A stretch of DNA of 64,000 bases from Chelatococcus reniformis. GTDB lineage: Bacteria; Pseudomonadota; Alphaproteobacteria; Rhizobiales; Beijerinckiaceae. The notes under the pieces were generated by a model that searched no databases, had not been told where the DNA came from, and saw only the letters and a program-made list of their open reading frames with translations. Position numbers and translations under genes: made by a program. Within the stretch, counting starts at the first letter, position 1. The number at the start of each line of letters is the position of its first letter. Below are positions 25,769-34,544 of this stretch, piece after piece. The DNA is taken from the NCBI RefSeq assembly GCF_014640075.1, contig NZ_BMGG01000003.1:309036-373035 (forward strand), written 5' to 3'.

Positions 25769-28700
25769 TCAAAGAGCCTGGTTGCGGCCGATCCACACCT
25801 CGACGGTGCCGGCGCTGACGGTCACCGGGACGTTGGTGATCCGCGTCAACGACGGCCCGCTGGAGAGCACGTCCTGCACGCAGCCGGCGACGGCCGCCGC
25901 AAGCGTCAGGTCGGCGGGATGGAAATAGCGCACCTCCGTCCCATCCGGTGAACTTGAGGGCTCGAGGTCGATGCCGTCCTCCACCTGCACGCCGGGCATG
26001 ATCGTGCGGATGCGGTCGATGATGTCGGTGGCGGCAAGCCGCTGCGTCTGGTCGGCGATCTGCAAGTAGATGGGGCCGCCCGCAACCGGCACCGGGCCGG
26101 TCCCCGTCCCGGTGCCGGGTTCGGTCTCGCCCTCCGTATCGATCATGGCACCGGTGACCGGATCGTAGCGCACCTCCACCGGCACGATCTGGTCGGTCGG
26201 CACCGTCTCGATCCATTGGTCGAAGATGTCGAACGGCTCGGTCTGCTCCGCCTTGAAGCCGTCGATGGGCGCGAAGCCGAATTCGAACACCTGATCGACG
26301 GGCAGCGCCCCCATGACCTCGCCGGGCTGGGCGTTGGGATTCATGGCCACCGCCCGGCCCTTGGCGCTCTTGGCCTGCAGGCGGGCGATGATCGCGTGAA
26401 TGGCGTCGCGGATCGTGAGGCTCGCGGGATCAAGTTGCGCGTAGCGTGCGTTCAGGCCGGCATCGGCAAAGCTGAAAGCTCGCAATGTCGCGAGGATCGC
26501 CGCCCGCTCCGCATCGTCCCTGGCCGCATAGAGAGCGGTGAGCCCATCCGAACCTTCGATCGCATCGTCGCTGAGCCAGCCCAGCGCGCGCAGCTCCATG
26601 CCGTCGCGGATCGGCACCACCGCCTTCACCCACGGCGCATTGAGGAAGGCGTTGCGGGGCGTGTCGCCGTCGAGCTGCAGCAGCCAGCCGAGCGAGCTGC
26701 CCATCTTCGCCGGGGCCGATTCCTCGGTGACGTAGTAATTGTCGTGTCGGGCCGATTGCGGCCCGTTCCAGCCGACCTGCCGGGTCAGGCCATCCGCCAG
26801 GGCAAACGAGGTGTCGCCCTGGACCGGCTGCGGCAGCTCGTCCGGGAGCGGGCGCGGCTGCCACCATTCCGGCGCCACGAAATACAGCATCTGGTCGACG
26901 TCGAAGATCGACTGCACCAGCTCGGCGAAGACGTGGCGGATCTGCGACGTCGGGCTCTTGACGCCGGCGACATCGAGCAGCTTGCGGATCAGATTGCGAT
27001 AGACGACGATCCGCTCTTCCTCGCGCAGATCCTCGAACTTGCGGGGCTGGAGGTTGCTCGCCGCCTTGATGCGGTCGCGCGCCGACTTGAACACCGCGTC
27101 CGCGTAGAGCCGCTTCTTTTCCTCCGTGGCCTCGTCCACGGCTTTCAGATACCGGGCCTCCGTGTCCGCCAGGTTCTGCTGCGAGGGCTTGTAGTAGACC
27201 GTCACTTCCAGCGTGAACGGATGCTCGTCGTCGTCTCCCATCTCCCGATAGATCATCATGCCGATGAAGATCATGGTGATGTTGCGCTCGGTCGCGCCGT
27301 TCGGCGCCGGGATCTGCGTCGCCGGTATCGTCAGCGAATCCGGCGCCATGTTGCCCTTCTGATAGGCCACCGTTTGCCTTGCATTGTCAGGCATGTCGCC
27401 CTGCGGCCAGGTGCCGAAGGCCCAGGGCTCGCCACTGACGATGCGGACCTCCGAGCGCGAGTAGACGAAGCCTGGCTGCGGCGTCACCAGCTTGGTCGTG
27501 ATCACGCGCATGCCGACGCGCCAGCGGTCGTCGTTGGACTTCCAGGTCCACTGCACCGTGAACGGCGGGTCCGCGTACTCGCCGACGGGCGGCGGGCGGA
27601 CCGGATCGGCGACCTGGGACAGATCGGCCGGCTGCGCCACATGCACCAGATCGGCGATGCCGAGCTCGCGGCCGGGGTCGTCGATATAGGTCTGCCAGCA
27701 CAGGTAACTGCCGACGTCCTGGAGCTGCACGCCCACCTGCCGCATCTTGCGCCGCAGCTCGTAGTTCAGCAGCTTGTCGGTGGAATTGGCGAGCACGTAG
27801 CGCTTGCTCTGGGTATCGGTGTCTTCGGTGAGCGTGCGAAACACCGACTTATAGCTCTGCTTCAGCTCGGTTGCGGTCTGTTCCGACTGGTTGCGACGCG
27901 ACCGGTGCGTCTGCTCGCGGCTTCTCGTCGACGTCGTGTCGTAATTGAGCGACGAGCTCACGTTCGTCGAATTGTTGATGAACGCGGGGCCGACGTTGAG
28001 GGTGTTGCTCAGGCTGACGCCGATCTTGGTGTTCTGGGAATTCTCCTGCTTCTGCGCCTCGCTCAGCTCGTCCTCCAGCGACGAGGATTTCTCGGACTTC
28101 TCCAGGCTCTCGCTCGCCTGCTCGATCTGCCGTTCCTGGAGGACCTTCCGGGTCGAAACCTCGATCAGCTCGAGCGTCGAGCCGGGGCTCATCCAGATAT
28201 GCTGGACGCTCGGCCCCAGAAAGCTGTCGAACTCGAAGAAATATTGGCGGTAGAGGTGTACCAGCCCGATCGGCGAGATGCAGGCCTGCATCAGCTCGCT
28301 GTGCGCCGGGTCGAGCAGCTCGGTGATCCAGCGCATGTCGACCATCAGCTCGGCGACGGTCGCGGCCTTGGTGCGCGGTGAGGCCATGAGCAATTGCAGC
28401 TGCCGGTCGTCGGCCGCCTCGCCGAGCGCCACCAGCCAGTCGGCCGCCTGGGTCTCCTCCTCGATCTGCTGGGTGACGTCCGCGGCGCCGGCGCCGCGCA
28501 GCTCCGTCGTGATCTCCGCCAGCCGCTCGGTCACGCTGGCCTTCGACAGCTTCGCGCGGATCGCCGACGCCGAGACGGGGCCGATCGCGTCGAGCGACTT
28601 GCGGCCGACGGCGCTGCCGAAGGGAGCCAATCCCCGGCCGAACGCGATCGGCGCGGTCGAGGCCTGAGCCGGGGCTGCTGTCCGCGGGCTCGTCTCCGCC

Positions 28701-28876
28701 AGCGCGTAGACCGTACGTTGCAGCGGCAGGTCCTTGATCGACCTGATATAGACGGCACGCAGGCCGTCGCTGATCCGCCGCGCCTGCTGGCGCGACTTCC
28801 AGCCCAGCAGCGGCTGGTAGATGCCATAGAGCTGACTGGCGTAGGGGCGGGTGCGGCGAAATTTGTCCAGGTCCAT
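25769..28876 (-). CDS. Large protein of unknown function, possible membrane-inserting or toxin-like architecture
   Basis: 1035 residues from MDLDKF; I do not recognise a named family. Residues 1-230 are mixed helical. About 235-280 is a charged, coiled-coil-prone stretch rich in Glu, Lys, Gln and Ser. It leads into a Ser/Thr/Asn-rich segment (about 280-340) with alternating polar and hydrophobic residues (IGVSLSNTLNVGP, STNVSSSLNYDTTSTRS), like the amphipathic hairpins of beta-barrel pore-formers; this is inference. The middle is beta-rich. A Gly-Thr linker (about 910-930) precedes a compact C-terminal domain (IYLQIADQTQRL; GTEVRYFH) resembling the LytR-C/SPOR-like tails seen on bacterial effector proteins. 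No signal peptide. It lies 39 bases downstream of the next gene and is probably cotranscribed with it. Confidence 0.7.
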   Translation of the reverse strand: MDLDKFRRTRPYASQLYGIYQPLLGWKSRQQARRISDGLRAVYIRSIKDLPLQRTVYALAETSPRTAAPAQASTAPIAFGRGLAPFGSAVGRKSLDAIGPVSASAIRAKLSKASVTERLAEITTELRGAGAADVTQQIEEETQAADWLVALGEAADDRQLQLLMASPRTKAATVAELMVDMRWITELLDPAHSELMQACISPIGLVHLYRQYFFEFDSFLGPSVQHIWMSPGSTLELIEVSTRKVLQERQIEQASESLEKSEKSSSLEDELSEAQKQENSQNTKIGVSLSNTLNVGPAFINNSTNVSSSLNYDTTSTRSREQTHRSRRNQSEQTATELKQSYKSVFRTLTEDTDTQSKRYVLANSTDKLLNYELRRKMRQVGVQLQDVGSYLCWQTYIDDPGRELGIADLVHVAQPADLSQVADPVRPPPVGEYADPPFTVQWTWKSNDDRWRVGMRVITTKLVTPQPGFVYSRSEVRIVSGEPWAFGTWPQGDMPDNARQTVAYQKGNMAPDSLTIPATQIPAPNGATERNITMIFIGMMIYREMGDDDEHPFTLEVTVYYKPSQQNLADTEARYLKAVDEATEEKKRLYADAVFKSARDRIKAASNLQPRKFEDLREEERIVVYRNLIRKLLDVAGVKSPTSQIRHVFAELVQSIFDVDQMLYFVAPEWWQPRPLPDELPQPVQGDTSFALADGLTRQVGWNGPQSARHDNYYVTEESAPAKMGSSLGWLLQLDGDTPRNAFLNAPWVKAVVPIRDGMELRALGWLSDDAIEGSDGLTALYAARDDAERAAILATLRAFSFADAGLNARYAQLDPASLTIRDAIHAIIARLQAKSAKGRAVAMNPNAQPGEVMGALPVDQVFEFGFAPIDGFKAEQTEPFDIFDQWIETVPTDQIVPVEVRYDPVTGAMIDTEGETEPGTGTGTGPVPVAGGPIYLQIADQTQRLAATDIIDRIRTIMPGVQVEDGIDLEPSSSPDGTEVRYFHPADLTLAAAVAGCVQDVLSSGPSLTRITNVPVTVSAGTVEVWIGRNQAL

Positions 28877-28915
28877 CGTCTTCCTCCGGCCAGCGGCGCG
28901 CGCCAACACATCAAC

Positions 28916-30298
28916 TCAGGTTCGGTTCATGCATTCCCAGGTATATTCGAGGGCCATGAAATCATGTGACCCCTCCGCCAAGTTATCTGGAGCCGGATTT
29001 ACCGAATAATATCCGTCCCATCCGACGACCTGGTGCTTCCATATCAGCTGAACGAGGGCGGGGTATTTGCCGCTCTTTTTCCATAGCTTGCCCCTGAAGA
29101 ACGTGGCGAGCTTTTGGTTGCCGTTGAACCAAGCCTCCGCGGTGACCGCACCCTTCGGCGGCCCGATGCCATGCAGCGCCTGGAATGCCTCCGGCGTCGA
29201 GATCACGGTCCCCCGCGCCGGCAGGGTTGCAATCGCGCTCTGGAGGCTCGGCACATCCTCGGGGTTTATCTCCGACCACTCGATGGTGTGGTCATGCAGG
29301 CCGGCAGCGAGCACGCGCAGATGCGTGAGGGCCTGAAACGAAGGCTGATAGACGAGCTTGATCCATTCCGTATGCTTGACGCCCAGCTTCTCCGGCGTGG
29401 CGGTCCCCTTATTGATGCCCGCATAGGAGGCGGCGTAGAGCGCGATGCGGGCCCGGTCGGAGGTGACTTGCCGCAGCCGGGCGATCGCCTCTTTGACCCG
29501 CGCCTCCGGGTAGAGGCAATCGAACATGAAGGCGCCGCGCAGGCGGGAGAGGTCGACCAAACCGTTCCGGATGGTGTCCGACCAGCCCTGGTAGCCGGTG
29601 CTGTAGGCGATCATCCGGTCGACGATGAAGGCCACGCCCTTGCCCAGAGCCCCATCGATTTGATCGGCAATGATCTTGGTGCTGATGCCGACCGCCCATG
29701 TGTGCCCTTCGGTCCAGTCATAGCCGGCCTCGACGCCGGGAACGTTGATGAAGACGCATCGGGGGCTTCGTTCCGTGAAGAACCGCAACCCGTGCCGATC
29801 GAGTTCGCTCCCGGTACCGAAGAACAGCAGCACCTTGACCTCGGGCGCGACGCGCTTCTTGCGGGCCTCCGCCACGTAGGCGAAGGTGCTCGGCGGCACG
29901 AAGATCGACGCGTAGAGCTTCGCGGGATTCTTGAGCCGCGGAACGGCCGCTGGGTACTTGAGCCCGGTCGTCACGACCTTGTCCAAAGGATTGACAAGCT
30001 CGAACGTCGCCGTGGTCGGAACGATCTGGAGGACAGGATCGCCGGGCTGGAGGTTGAGGCTGGCGGCCTCAGCGTGGGTGATCTCGCGCCGGCCGGACGG
30101 CGCTTTCAGGAACAGGCGAAAAAAACGATTGACGAAAGCGCCGGGATACTTCCCGCCGGTGATCGGCAGGCCGTCTTCGTCAGCGTGATAGGCGAGCAAA
30201 TCGGAAACATCGTCGGAGTTTCTGGTTCGCACGCCCGCCCCCGCCGGTGTCGACAGATCAATGTAGGTCAAATGCCCGAAATGCGCAATTGCTCTCAC
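28916..30298 (-). CDS. Protein of unknown function, possible alpha/beta-hydrolase fold
   Basis: 460 residues, reading from a GTG start; no convincing ribosome site. I do not recognise the family. The central part has the rhythm of an alpha/beta fold: EVKVLLFFGTGSELDRHGLRFF, a nucleophile-elbow-like MIAYSTGYQGW (Ser-Thr-Gly rather than Gly-x-Ser-x-Gly), FMFDCLY and ARIALYAASYAG. A lipase- or esterase-like activity is possible but the triad is not proven. No signal peptide or membrane helix. It is the first gene of a two-gene unit with the 1035-residue protein. Codon use is somewhat less GC-biased in its 3' third than in neighbours, consistent with transfer. Confidence 0.65.
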   Translation of the reverse strand: MRAIAHFGHLTYIDLSTPAGAGVRTRNSDDVSDLLAYHADEDGLPITGGKYPGAFVNRFFRLFLKAPSGRREITHAEAASLNLQPGDPVLQIVPTTATFELVNPLDKVVTTGLKYPAAVPRLKNPAKLYASIFVPPSTFAYVAEARKKRVAPEVKVLLFFGTGSELDRHGLRFFTERSPRCVFINVPGVEAGYDWTEGHTWAVGISTKIIADQIDGALGKGVAFIVDRMIAYSTGYQGWSDTIRNGLVDLSRLRGAFMFDCLYPEARVKEAIARLRQVTSDRARIALYAASYAGINKGTATPEKLGVKHTEWIKLVYQPSFQALTHLRVLAAGLHDHTIEWSEINPEDVPSLQSAIATLPARGTVISTPEAFQALHGIGPPKGAVTAEAWFNGNQKLATFFRGKLWKKSGKYPALVQLIWKHQVVGWDGYYSVNPAPDNLAEGSHDFMALEYTWECMNRT

Positions 30299-30579
30299 TT
30301 TTAGACTGACTGCAACTTATCTTAGGCTCGACTATATGCACCGGGGCCCAGCGCTTTCTGCCCCCTGCGGCGGCCGGGGAACGGCGGCTGCCGACCTCGG
30401 CGGCTGTGCAGGTCGCCCACGCCGCGAGCGGGGTCGGCCGGGCGTCGGCGTGAAGGCGATCGCCGGCACCCAGCCGGGCCGGCCGTTAACCCTGAGACGC
30501 GATGTCCGGGACCCCGACTCGCTCGACCCGCGTTGATTCGTTAAGGTCCTGTTAACGATCGTCGATGCGGAGGCCGGTC
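30299..30579. other. Divergent intergenic region between unknown cassette and Ku genes
   Basis: A 281-base gap between the leftward unknown cassette and the rightward Ku genes. The left 40 bases are AT-rich and may hold the cassette promoter. The middle is GC-rich without features. The right end holds an inverted repeat described separately. Confidence 0.4.
30538..30558. promoter_or_regulatory. Inverted repeat TCGTTAA-N7-TTAACGA upstream of first Ku gene
   Basis: Perfect 7-bp arms TCGTTAA and TTAACGA with a 7-base spacer, ending 21 bases before the ATG of the first Ku gene. It probably overlaps the promoter or the 5' leader, so it may be an operator. The regulator is unknown. Confidence 0.45.
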
Positions 30580-31458
30580 ATGGCTCCTCGAGCGCAGTGG
30601 AAGGGCTTCTTGAAGGTGGGCGAATTGACATGCCCCGTCGCCCTCTATACCGCCGCGTCCACCTCCGACCGCATTACCCTCCACACGTTGAACCGAGAGA
30701 CCGGGCACCGGGTGCGGCGGCAGTTCGTCGACGAGGAGAGCGGCGAGGTGGTTCCACCGGACGACCAGGTGAAGGGCTTTCCCACCGACAACGGCAGCTA
30801 CGTGATCTTCCAGCCGGAGGAGATCGCCGCCGTGATGCCCGAGAGCCAGAAGACTCTCGACGTGGAAGCCTTCGTTCCTGCCGGGGAAGTCGACCGCGTC
30901 TTCTTCGACAAGCCTTATTTCCTGGCTCCGTCCGGGCCCGGCGCCGAGGAGACCTATGGGCTGCTGCGCGACTGCCTCGAGAGCAAGGCCGTCGTCGCCG
31001 TGGCGCGGGCGGTGCTGTTCCGGCGTGTCCGCACGGTGCTGGTGCAGCCCTTCGAACTCGGGCTGCTCGCGACCACGCTCAACTTCGACTACGAGGTGCG
31101 GTCGGCCAAGGAGGCCTTCGACGGCATCCCCAAGCTCAAGATCGAAGGCGAGATGCTGGAGCTTGCCAAGCACATCATCTCCACCAAGAGCGGCGAGTTT
31201 GATCCCGCCGCGTTCGATGACCGCTACGAGAACGCCCTCGCCGACCTGGTCCGCGCCAAGCTGGAAGGCAAGCCTCTGCCCAAGCCGAAAGCGCCGCCGG
31301 TCACCAAGACCTCCGACCTGATGGAGGCGCTGCGCCAGAGCGCCGGCGCCGCACCGCCGCCACGGCGCACCCGCACCGCCCGGCCGCCGGCGGAAGCCAA
31401 GCCGCGGGCCGCCGCCAAGGCGGCGGCCCGGCCGGCTTCGCGGCGCAAGTCGGCCTGA
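30580..31458 (+). CDS. ku: Non-homologous end-joining protein Ku (first of two)
   Basis: Bacterial Ku, which binds DNA double-strand ends as a ring and recruits LigD. 292 residues from MAPRAQ; normal Ku length is 260-300. The opening KGFLKVGELTCPVALYTAAS and the central ETGHRVRRQFVDEESGEVV and FVPAGEVDRVFFDKPYFLAP match the Ku core. After about residue 250 comes a Pro/Ala/Arg/Lys-rich tail (PPRRTRTARPPAEAKPRAA), which in other Ku proteins aids DNA threading and ligase stimulation. It is 32 bases upstream of a second ku gene. No ligD in the window. Confidence 0.95.
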   Translation: MAPRAQWKGFLKVGELTCPVALYTAASTSDRITLHTLNRETGHRVRRQFVDEESGEVVPPDDQVKGFPTDNGSYVIFQPEEIAAVMPESQKTLDVEAFVPAGEVDRVFFDKPYFLAPSGPGAEETYGLLRDCLESKAVVAVARAVLFRRVRTVLVQPFELGLLATTLNFDYEVRSAKEAFDGIPKLKIEGEMLELAKHIISTKSGEFDPAAFDDRYENALADLVRAKLEGKPLPKPKAPPVTKTSDLMEALRQSAGAAPPPRRTRTARPPAEAKPRAAAKAAARPASRRKSA

Positions 31459-31490
31459 CAAGGGCTCCCTGACCCGACGGAGAGGCGGAC

Positions 31491-32318
31491 ATGGCCATAC
31501 GGCCCTACTGGAAAGGCTACCTGAAGCTGTCGCTGGTGACCTGCCCGGTCGCCATGATGCCGGCGCAGTCGGAGGCCGAGAAAGTTCGCTTCCATACGCT
31601 GAACCGGCGCACCGAGAACCGCGTGCGCAGCCAGTACATCGACGCAGAGACCGGGGAGCCGGTGGCCGACGGCGGCCAGGTCAAGGGCTACCAGCGCGGC
31701 GAGCACGACTACGTCCAGCTCGAGGAGGAGGATCTCGAGTCCGTCGCCCTGGAGAGCACGCGCACCATCGACGTCCAGACGTTCGTGCCGGCAGGCGCGA
31801 TCACGCCGGTCTGGCTCGACGCGCCCTATTATCTGGCGCCCGACGATCCCGTCGGCGAGGAAGCCTTCTCTGTCATCCGCGACGCCATGGCCGACACCGA
31901 GCGCGTCGGCATCTCCCGCCTCGTGCTCGGCCGCCGCGAGCGCGCGGTGATGCTGGAACCGCGCGATCTGGGCATCGTGCTGTGGACACTGCGGTTCGGC
32001 GACGAGGTGCGCGACGCCGAGCTCTACTTCGGCGATGTTGCCAAGGAGGCCCCCGACCCTAAGGTCGTCGACCTGATGGGGCGGCTCATCGACCAGCGGA
32101 CCAAACACTGGGACCGGAAGATGGTGACCGACCCGGTGCAGGAGCGCTTGCGCGAGCTCATCGCCGCCAAGAACCGCGGCCGGCCCCGGCCGACGGCCAA
32201 GGCCGCGCCGGCCGGGACGCCGGCCAAGGTCATCGACATCATGGACGTGCTGCGCAAGAGCATCGCCCAGGAGGCCAAGACGCCCAAGCGCCCATCGCGC
32301 CCCCAGCGGCCGCGCTGA
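31491..32318 (+). CDS. ku: Non-homologous end-joining protein Ku (second of two)
   Basis: Second bacterial Ku, 275 residues, opening RPYWKGYLKLSLVTCPVAMMPA, followed by ETGEPVADGGQVKGY and FVPAGAITPVWLDAPYYLAP. It has a shorter basic tail (KTPKRPSRPQRPR) than the upstream paralogue. The two proteins are clearly diverged, not a recent duplication, so they may form a heterodimer or serve different conditions as known for multi-Ku rhizobia such as Sinorhizobium. The tight spacing implies an operon driven from upstream of the first ku. Confidence 0.95.
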   Translation: MAIRPYWKGYLKLSLVTCPVAMMPAQSEAEKVRFHTLNRRTENRVRSQYIDAETGEPVADGGQVKGYQRGEHDYVQLEEEDLESVALESTRTIDVQTFVPAGAITPVWLDAPYYLAPDDPVGEEAFSVIRDAMADTERVGISRLVLGRRERAVMLEPRDLGIVLWTLRFGDEVRDAELYFGDVAKEAPDPKVVDLMGRLIDQRTKHWDRKMVTDPVQERLRELIAAKNRGRPRPTAKAAPAGTPAKVIDIMDVLRKSIAQEAKTPKRPSRPQRPR

Positions 32319-32336
32319 GGGAGCCGAGACGCGGGC

Positions 32337-32825
32337 TTACGGTGCCGCGGTCAGGGTGATGGCGGTGATGCCTCCCGCGATGTTGACGCCCACCTGGCCC
32401 TCGACCGAGAGGGGCTGAAGCGAGAACGCCCGGCCGGTGCCGCCGATCAGGACGTTGGCGCCGACGCCCACGCCCGCGGTCGCTTCCGCGCCGGCGCCGG
32501 CGTAGGTGCCGGCGAGCGCGCCCGGGGCGATGCCGCTCGTGGCGGCGATGACACCCCACACGAGGTGCCCGGCCTGGACGGCGCCGAGCGCGACGCCATA
32601 CTCGGTGATGGAGCCGACGTAGCGTCCGGGCACGCCGCCCTTGTCCGGCGTGAAGACGCAGTTCAGGCTCTGCTTCTGCACGAGGATCAGGCCGATGCCG
32701 GCGGACACGTCGCAGGACAGGGTGCCCACGCGTGCCTTCTCCTGCGCGGACGAGGTGCCAATGGTCGCGCCGGTCAGCGCGAGCGCGACGGCGAGCGGAG
32801 TGAGAAAGCGTCGGGCAAAGGCCAT
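32337..32825 (-). CDS. DUF992 family exported protein
   Basis: 162 residues with a clear signal peptide (MAFARRFLTPLAVALALTGA, cleavage near SSAQ-EKA). The mature part opens RVGTLSCDVSAGIGLIL and continues with LNCVFTP and YVGSITEYGVALG, the DUF992 pattern with its two conserved cysteines, likely a disulfide. The second half is glycine/alanine rich. The family is common in Rhizobiales, periplasmic and of unknown function. It converges on the second ku gene. Confidence 0.85.
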   Translation of the reverse strand: MAFARRFLTPLAVALALTGATIGTSSAQEKARVGTLSCDVSAGIGLILVQKQSLNCVFTPDKGGVPGRYVGSITEYGVALGAVQAGHLVWGVIAATSGIAPGALAGTYAGAGAEATAGVGVGANVLIGGTGRAFSLQPLSVEGQVGVNIAGGITAITLTAAP

Positions 32826-32846
32826 AATGTGCTGATCCTCTGTGGC

Positions 32847-32951
32847 TAGAGCATTTCCGCGTTTCTTTGAATCGCGGAAATGCTCTATCTGTTTGAATTG
32901 TCGCGTTTTCTTTACGCGAACCGGCGTCCACTTCGCTCAAAAGCGCTCTAG
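32847..32951. repeat. Intergenic palindromic repeat (TAGAGCATTTCCGCG type)
   Basis: The left half is a perfect hairpin: TAGAGCATTTCCGCG, an 11-base loop, then CGCGGAAATGCTCTA. The right half contains GTCGCGTTTTCTTTACGCGAACC and ends in AAAGCGCTCTAG. This is the form of a repeat I recognise from many Rhizobiales intergenic regions. It lies in the 289-base gap between the DUF992 gene and the LTXXQ-motif gene; the rest of the gap has no recognisable feature. Confidence 0.75.
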
Positions 32952-33114
32952 GGCACGTGATCTAGCAGATTCGGCGACCGGGCGCCGTCGGGGTTCGATG
33001 CTTCCGCCAGAGCACGCCTTCGGGAGGAGCCGAAAATCTGAAGCGCTGATCGACCGGGTGGGGCTCGGCCCGATCGACGCGTTCTCGATTTCGATGATCT
33101 GGCCCGCGCCGCGC

Positions 33115-33642
33115 TCAGCTCTGCTCTTCTTCGAAAAGCCAGATCTGCGAGCTCGGCTGCGGCTGTCCGGGGTGATCGGTGAGGCCGAGGAACGCCGGGA
33201 TCCGCCGCTTCTGCGCCTCGGTGAGCGAATCGACCAGCGGCTTGGCGGCCTCCACGAAGAGGTGCAGGTCCTTGGCCCGCGCCGACTCGGCCGACGCGAT
33301 CCGGTCGAGCGCGGTGAGGAAGCTCGCCGGCGGCCGGTCGTCCCGCCGCTCGCCGCGGGCGATGGCGCGCTTGACGATGTCGCGGATGGCCTGCTCCACC
33401 GGCGTCCACAGCTTCTCCTGCTCCGGGGTCAGTTCCAGCACGGTCTTCAGCGCCACCAGCCGCGCGTTCAGCACCGCCCGCGCATCGGCAGGCGTATAGC
33501 CGGCAGCCGGCGGCTTGGCCGGGGCCGCGGCGTTGCCCTGCGCCGGGGCCGGCGCCTGCTGCTGGGCGAAGGTGGCGCTCCCCCAAGTGAGGGCAGCGGC
33601 CAGCACGGCCACGCCCGCTCCGATTCTCGTCTCGCGACCCAT
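33115..33642 (-). CDS. Spy/CpxP-like periplasmic protein with LTxxQ motifs
   Basis: 175 residues from MGRETR, with a signal peptide ending near TFA-QQ (residue 25). A Pro/Ala/Gln-rich linker (residues 26-45) precedes a helical domain with two LTxxQ motifs, LTPEQEKLW and LTEAQKRRI, the marks of the Spy/CpxP family of periplasmic chaperones and metal or envelope-stress sensors. The zinc and cobalt/nickel genes 1-2.5 kb away are suggestive but not linked by operon. Stands alone, divergent from the GCG-repeat protein gene. Confidence 0.8.
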   Translation of the reverse strand: MGRETRIGAGVAVLAAALTWGSATFAQQQAPAPAQGNAAAPAKPPAAGYTPADARAVLNARLVALKTVLELTPEQEKLWTPVEQAIRDIVKRAIARGERRDDRPPASFLTALDRIASAESARAKDLHLFVEAAKPLVDSLTEAQKRRIPAFLGLTDHPGQPQPSSQIWLFEEEQS

Positions 33643-33857
33643 GCAGACTCTCCTTCCGCGGCACCATCCGACACGGCTCAAAGCCGCCCCCAGGCCGCCT
33701 GGCTTATCCGGAACCGCCAAGCCGGTCCATAACCTTACACGAGGTCGTTCGCGCGAATCCCGCGTGCATTTTAGCTGGCGGCAGGCCTAGGGTGGGCGGT
33801 ATGGCCGGATCGGGCGCCGCTTCAGGCGGTGCCGCATGCCGACACAGGAGATCATCG

Positions 33858-34166
33858 ATGCTGAAATCCGCCGCCGTCGCCGCAGCCCTGATGGCCGCCT
33901 GGCCCCTGGCCTCCGCGAGCGCGCTGCCCGGGCACGTGCCGGCGGCCGCGCCGAGCGCCGTAACGACTGTGGCCCAGGGCTGCGGTCCGGGCTTCTGGCG
34001 TGGCCCCTGGGGCGGCTGCCGCGACACCCCCTACACCGGCCCGACGCCCGCCGGCGGCTATGCGGTGGTCAACAACGGCTGCCCGCCGGGCTTCTGGCGT
34101 GGCCCATGGGGCAACTGCCGCAACACGCCCTACCACGGCCGGCTGCCGGATGGCGGCTGGCAATAG
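33858..34166 (+). CDS. Small exported GCG repeat protein (GCG_CRPN type)
   Basis: 102 residues from MLKSAA with an ACAGGAGAT ribosome site. Signal peptide ends near SASA-LP. The mature part contains two near-identical units, GCGPGFWRGPWGGCRDTPY and GCPPGFWRGPWGNCRNTPY, each with a pair of cysteines, as in the GCG_CRPN repeat proteins of Bradyrhizobium and relatives. Function unknown; the cysteine pairs could form disulfides or bind metal. A strong hairpin about 210 bases downstream may end the transcript. Confidence 0.75.
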   Translation: MLKSAAVAAALMAAWPLASASALPGHVPAAAPSAVTTVAQGCGPGFWRGPWGGCRDTPYTGPTPAGGYAVVNNGCPPGFWRGPWGNCRNTPYHGRLPDGGWQ

Positions 34167-34377
34167 TGGCGTGGCGGCGCCGGGCTGATGCGGCGCCGTG
34201 CATTAACCCTGATCCCAACAAGGGGACGCGGCGCGGATCCCCACTGTCAGCAAGCTGCTAGGGTGCATCGCGGCAACAGCGGTGCCGGGCTCGCCAGTGC
34301 CGATCCCGGGTTGGTCATCGCGCTGGCGCCGCCGTCGTCCGTGCCGCGCAGCACGGCTTCACTCACTCACGGACCTG

Positions 34378-34402
34378 CCCCTTCACCCCCCGGGTGAAGG
34401 GG
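34378..34402 (+). terminator. Rho-independent terminator-like hairpin
   Basis: Perfect 11-bp stem CCCCTTCACCC / GGGTGAAGGGG with a 3-base loop, followed by CCTTTATTT on the plus strand. It would end transcription coming from the GCG-repeat protein gene before the metal-regulated GTPase gene. Confidence 0.6.
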
Positions 34403-34544
34403 CCTTTATTTGGCCGCCGCGCCCGTTGGCGCCGAGTTCGGGATGCACTGTTGCGACCTGCGCGGTCGTTGCTCGCAGACCATTCCGGCCCCGAGTCCCG
34501 CCCGGCCGCCTGTCGCCTCGCATCGGCAAAGTCGCCACCTTGAT

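Noticed and set aside
25769-30298. Prophage or integrated element boundaries around the unknown cassette
   Set aside because: No integrase, tRNA end or direct-repeat pair was seen at the edges, so transfer remains only a possibility.
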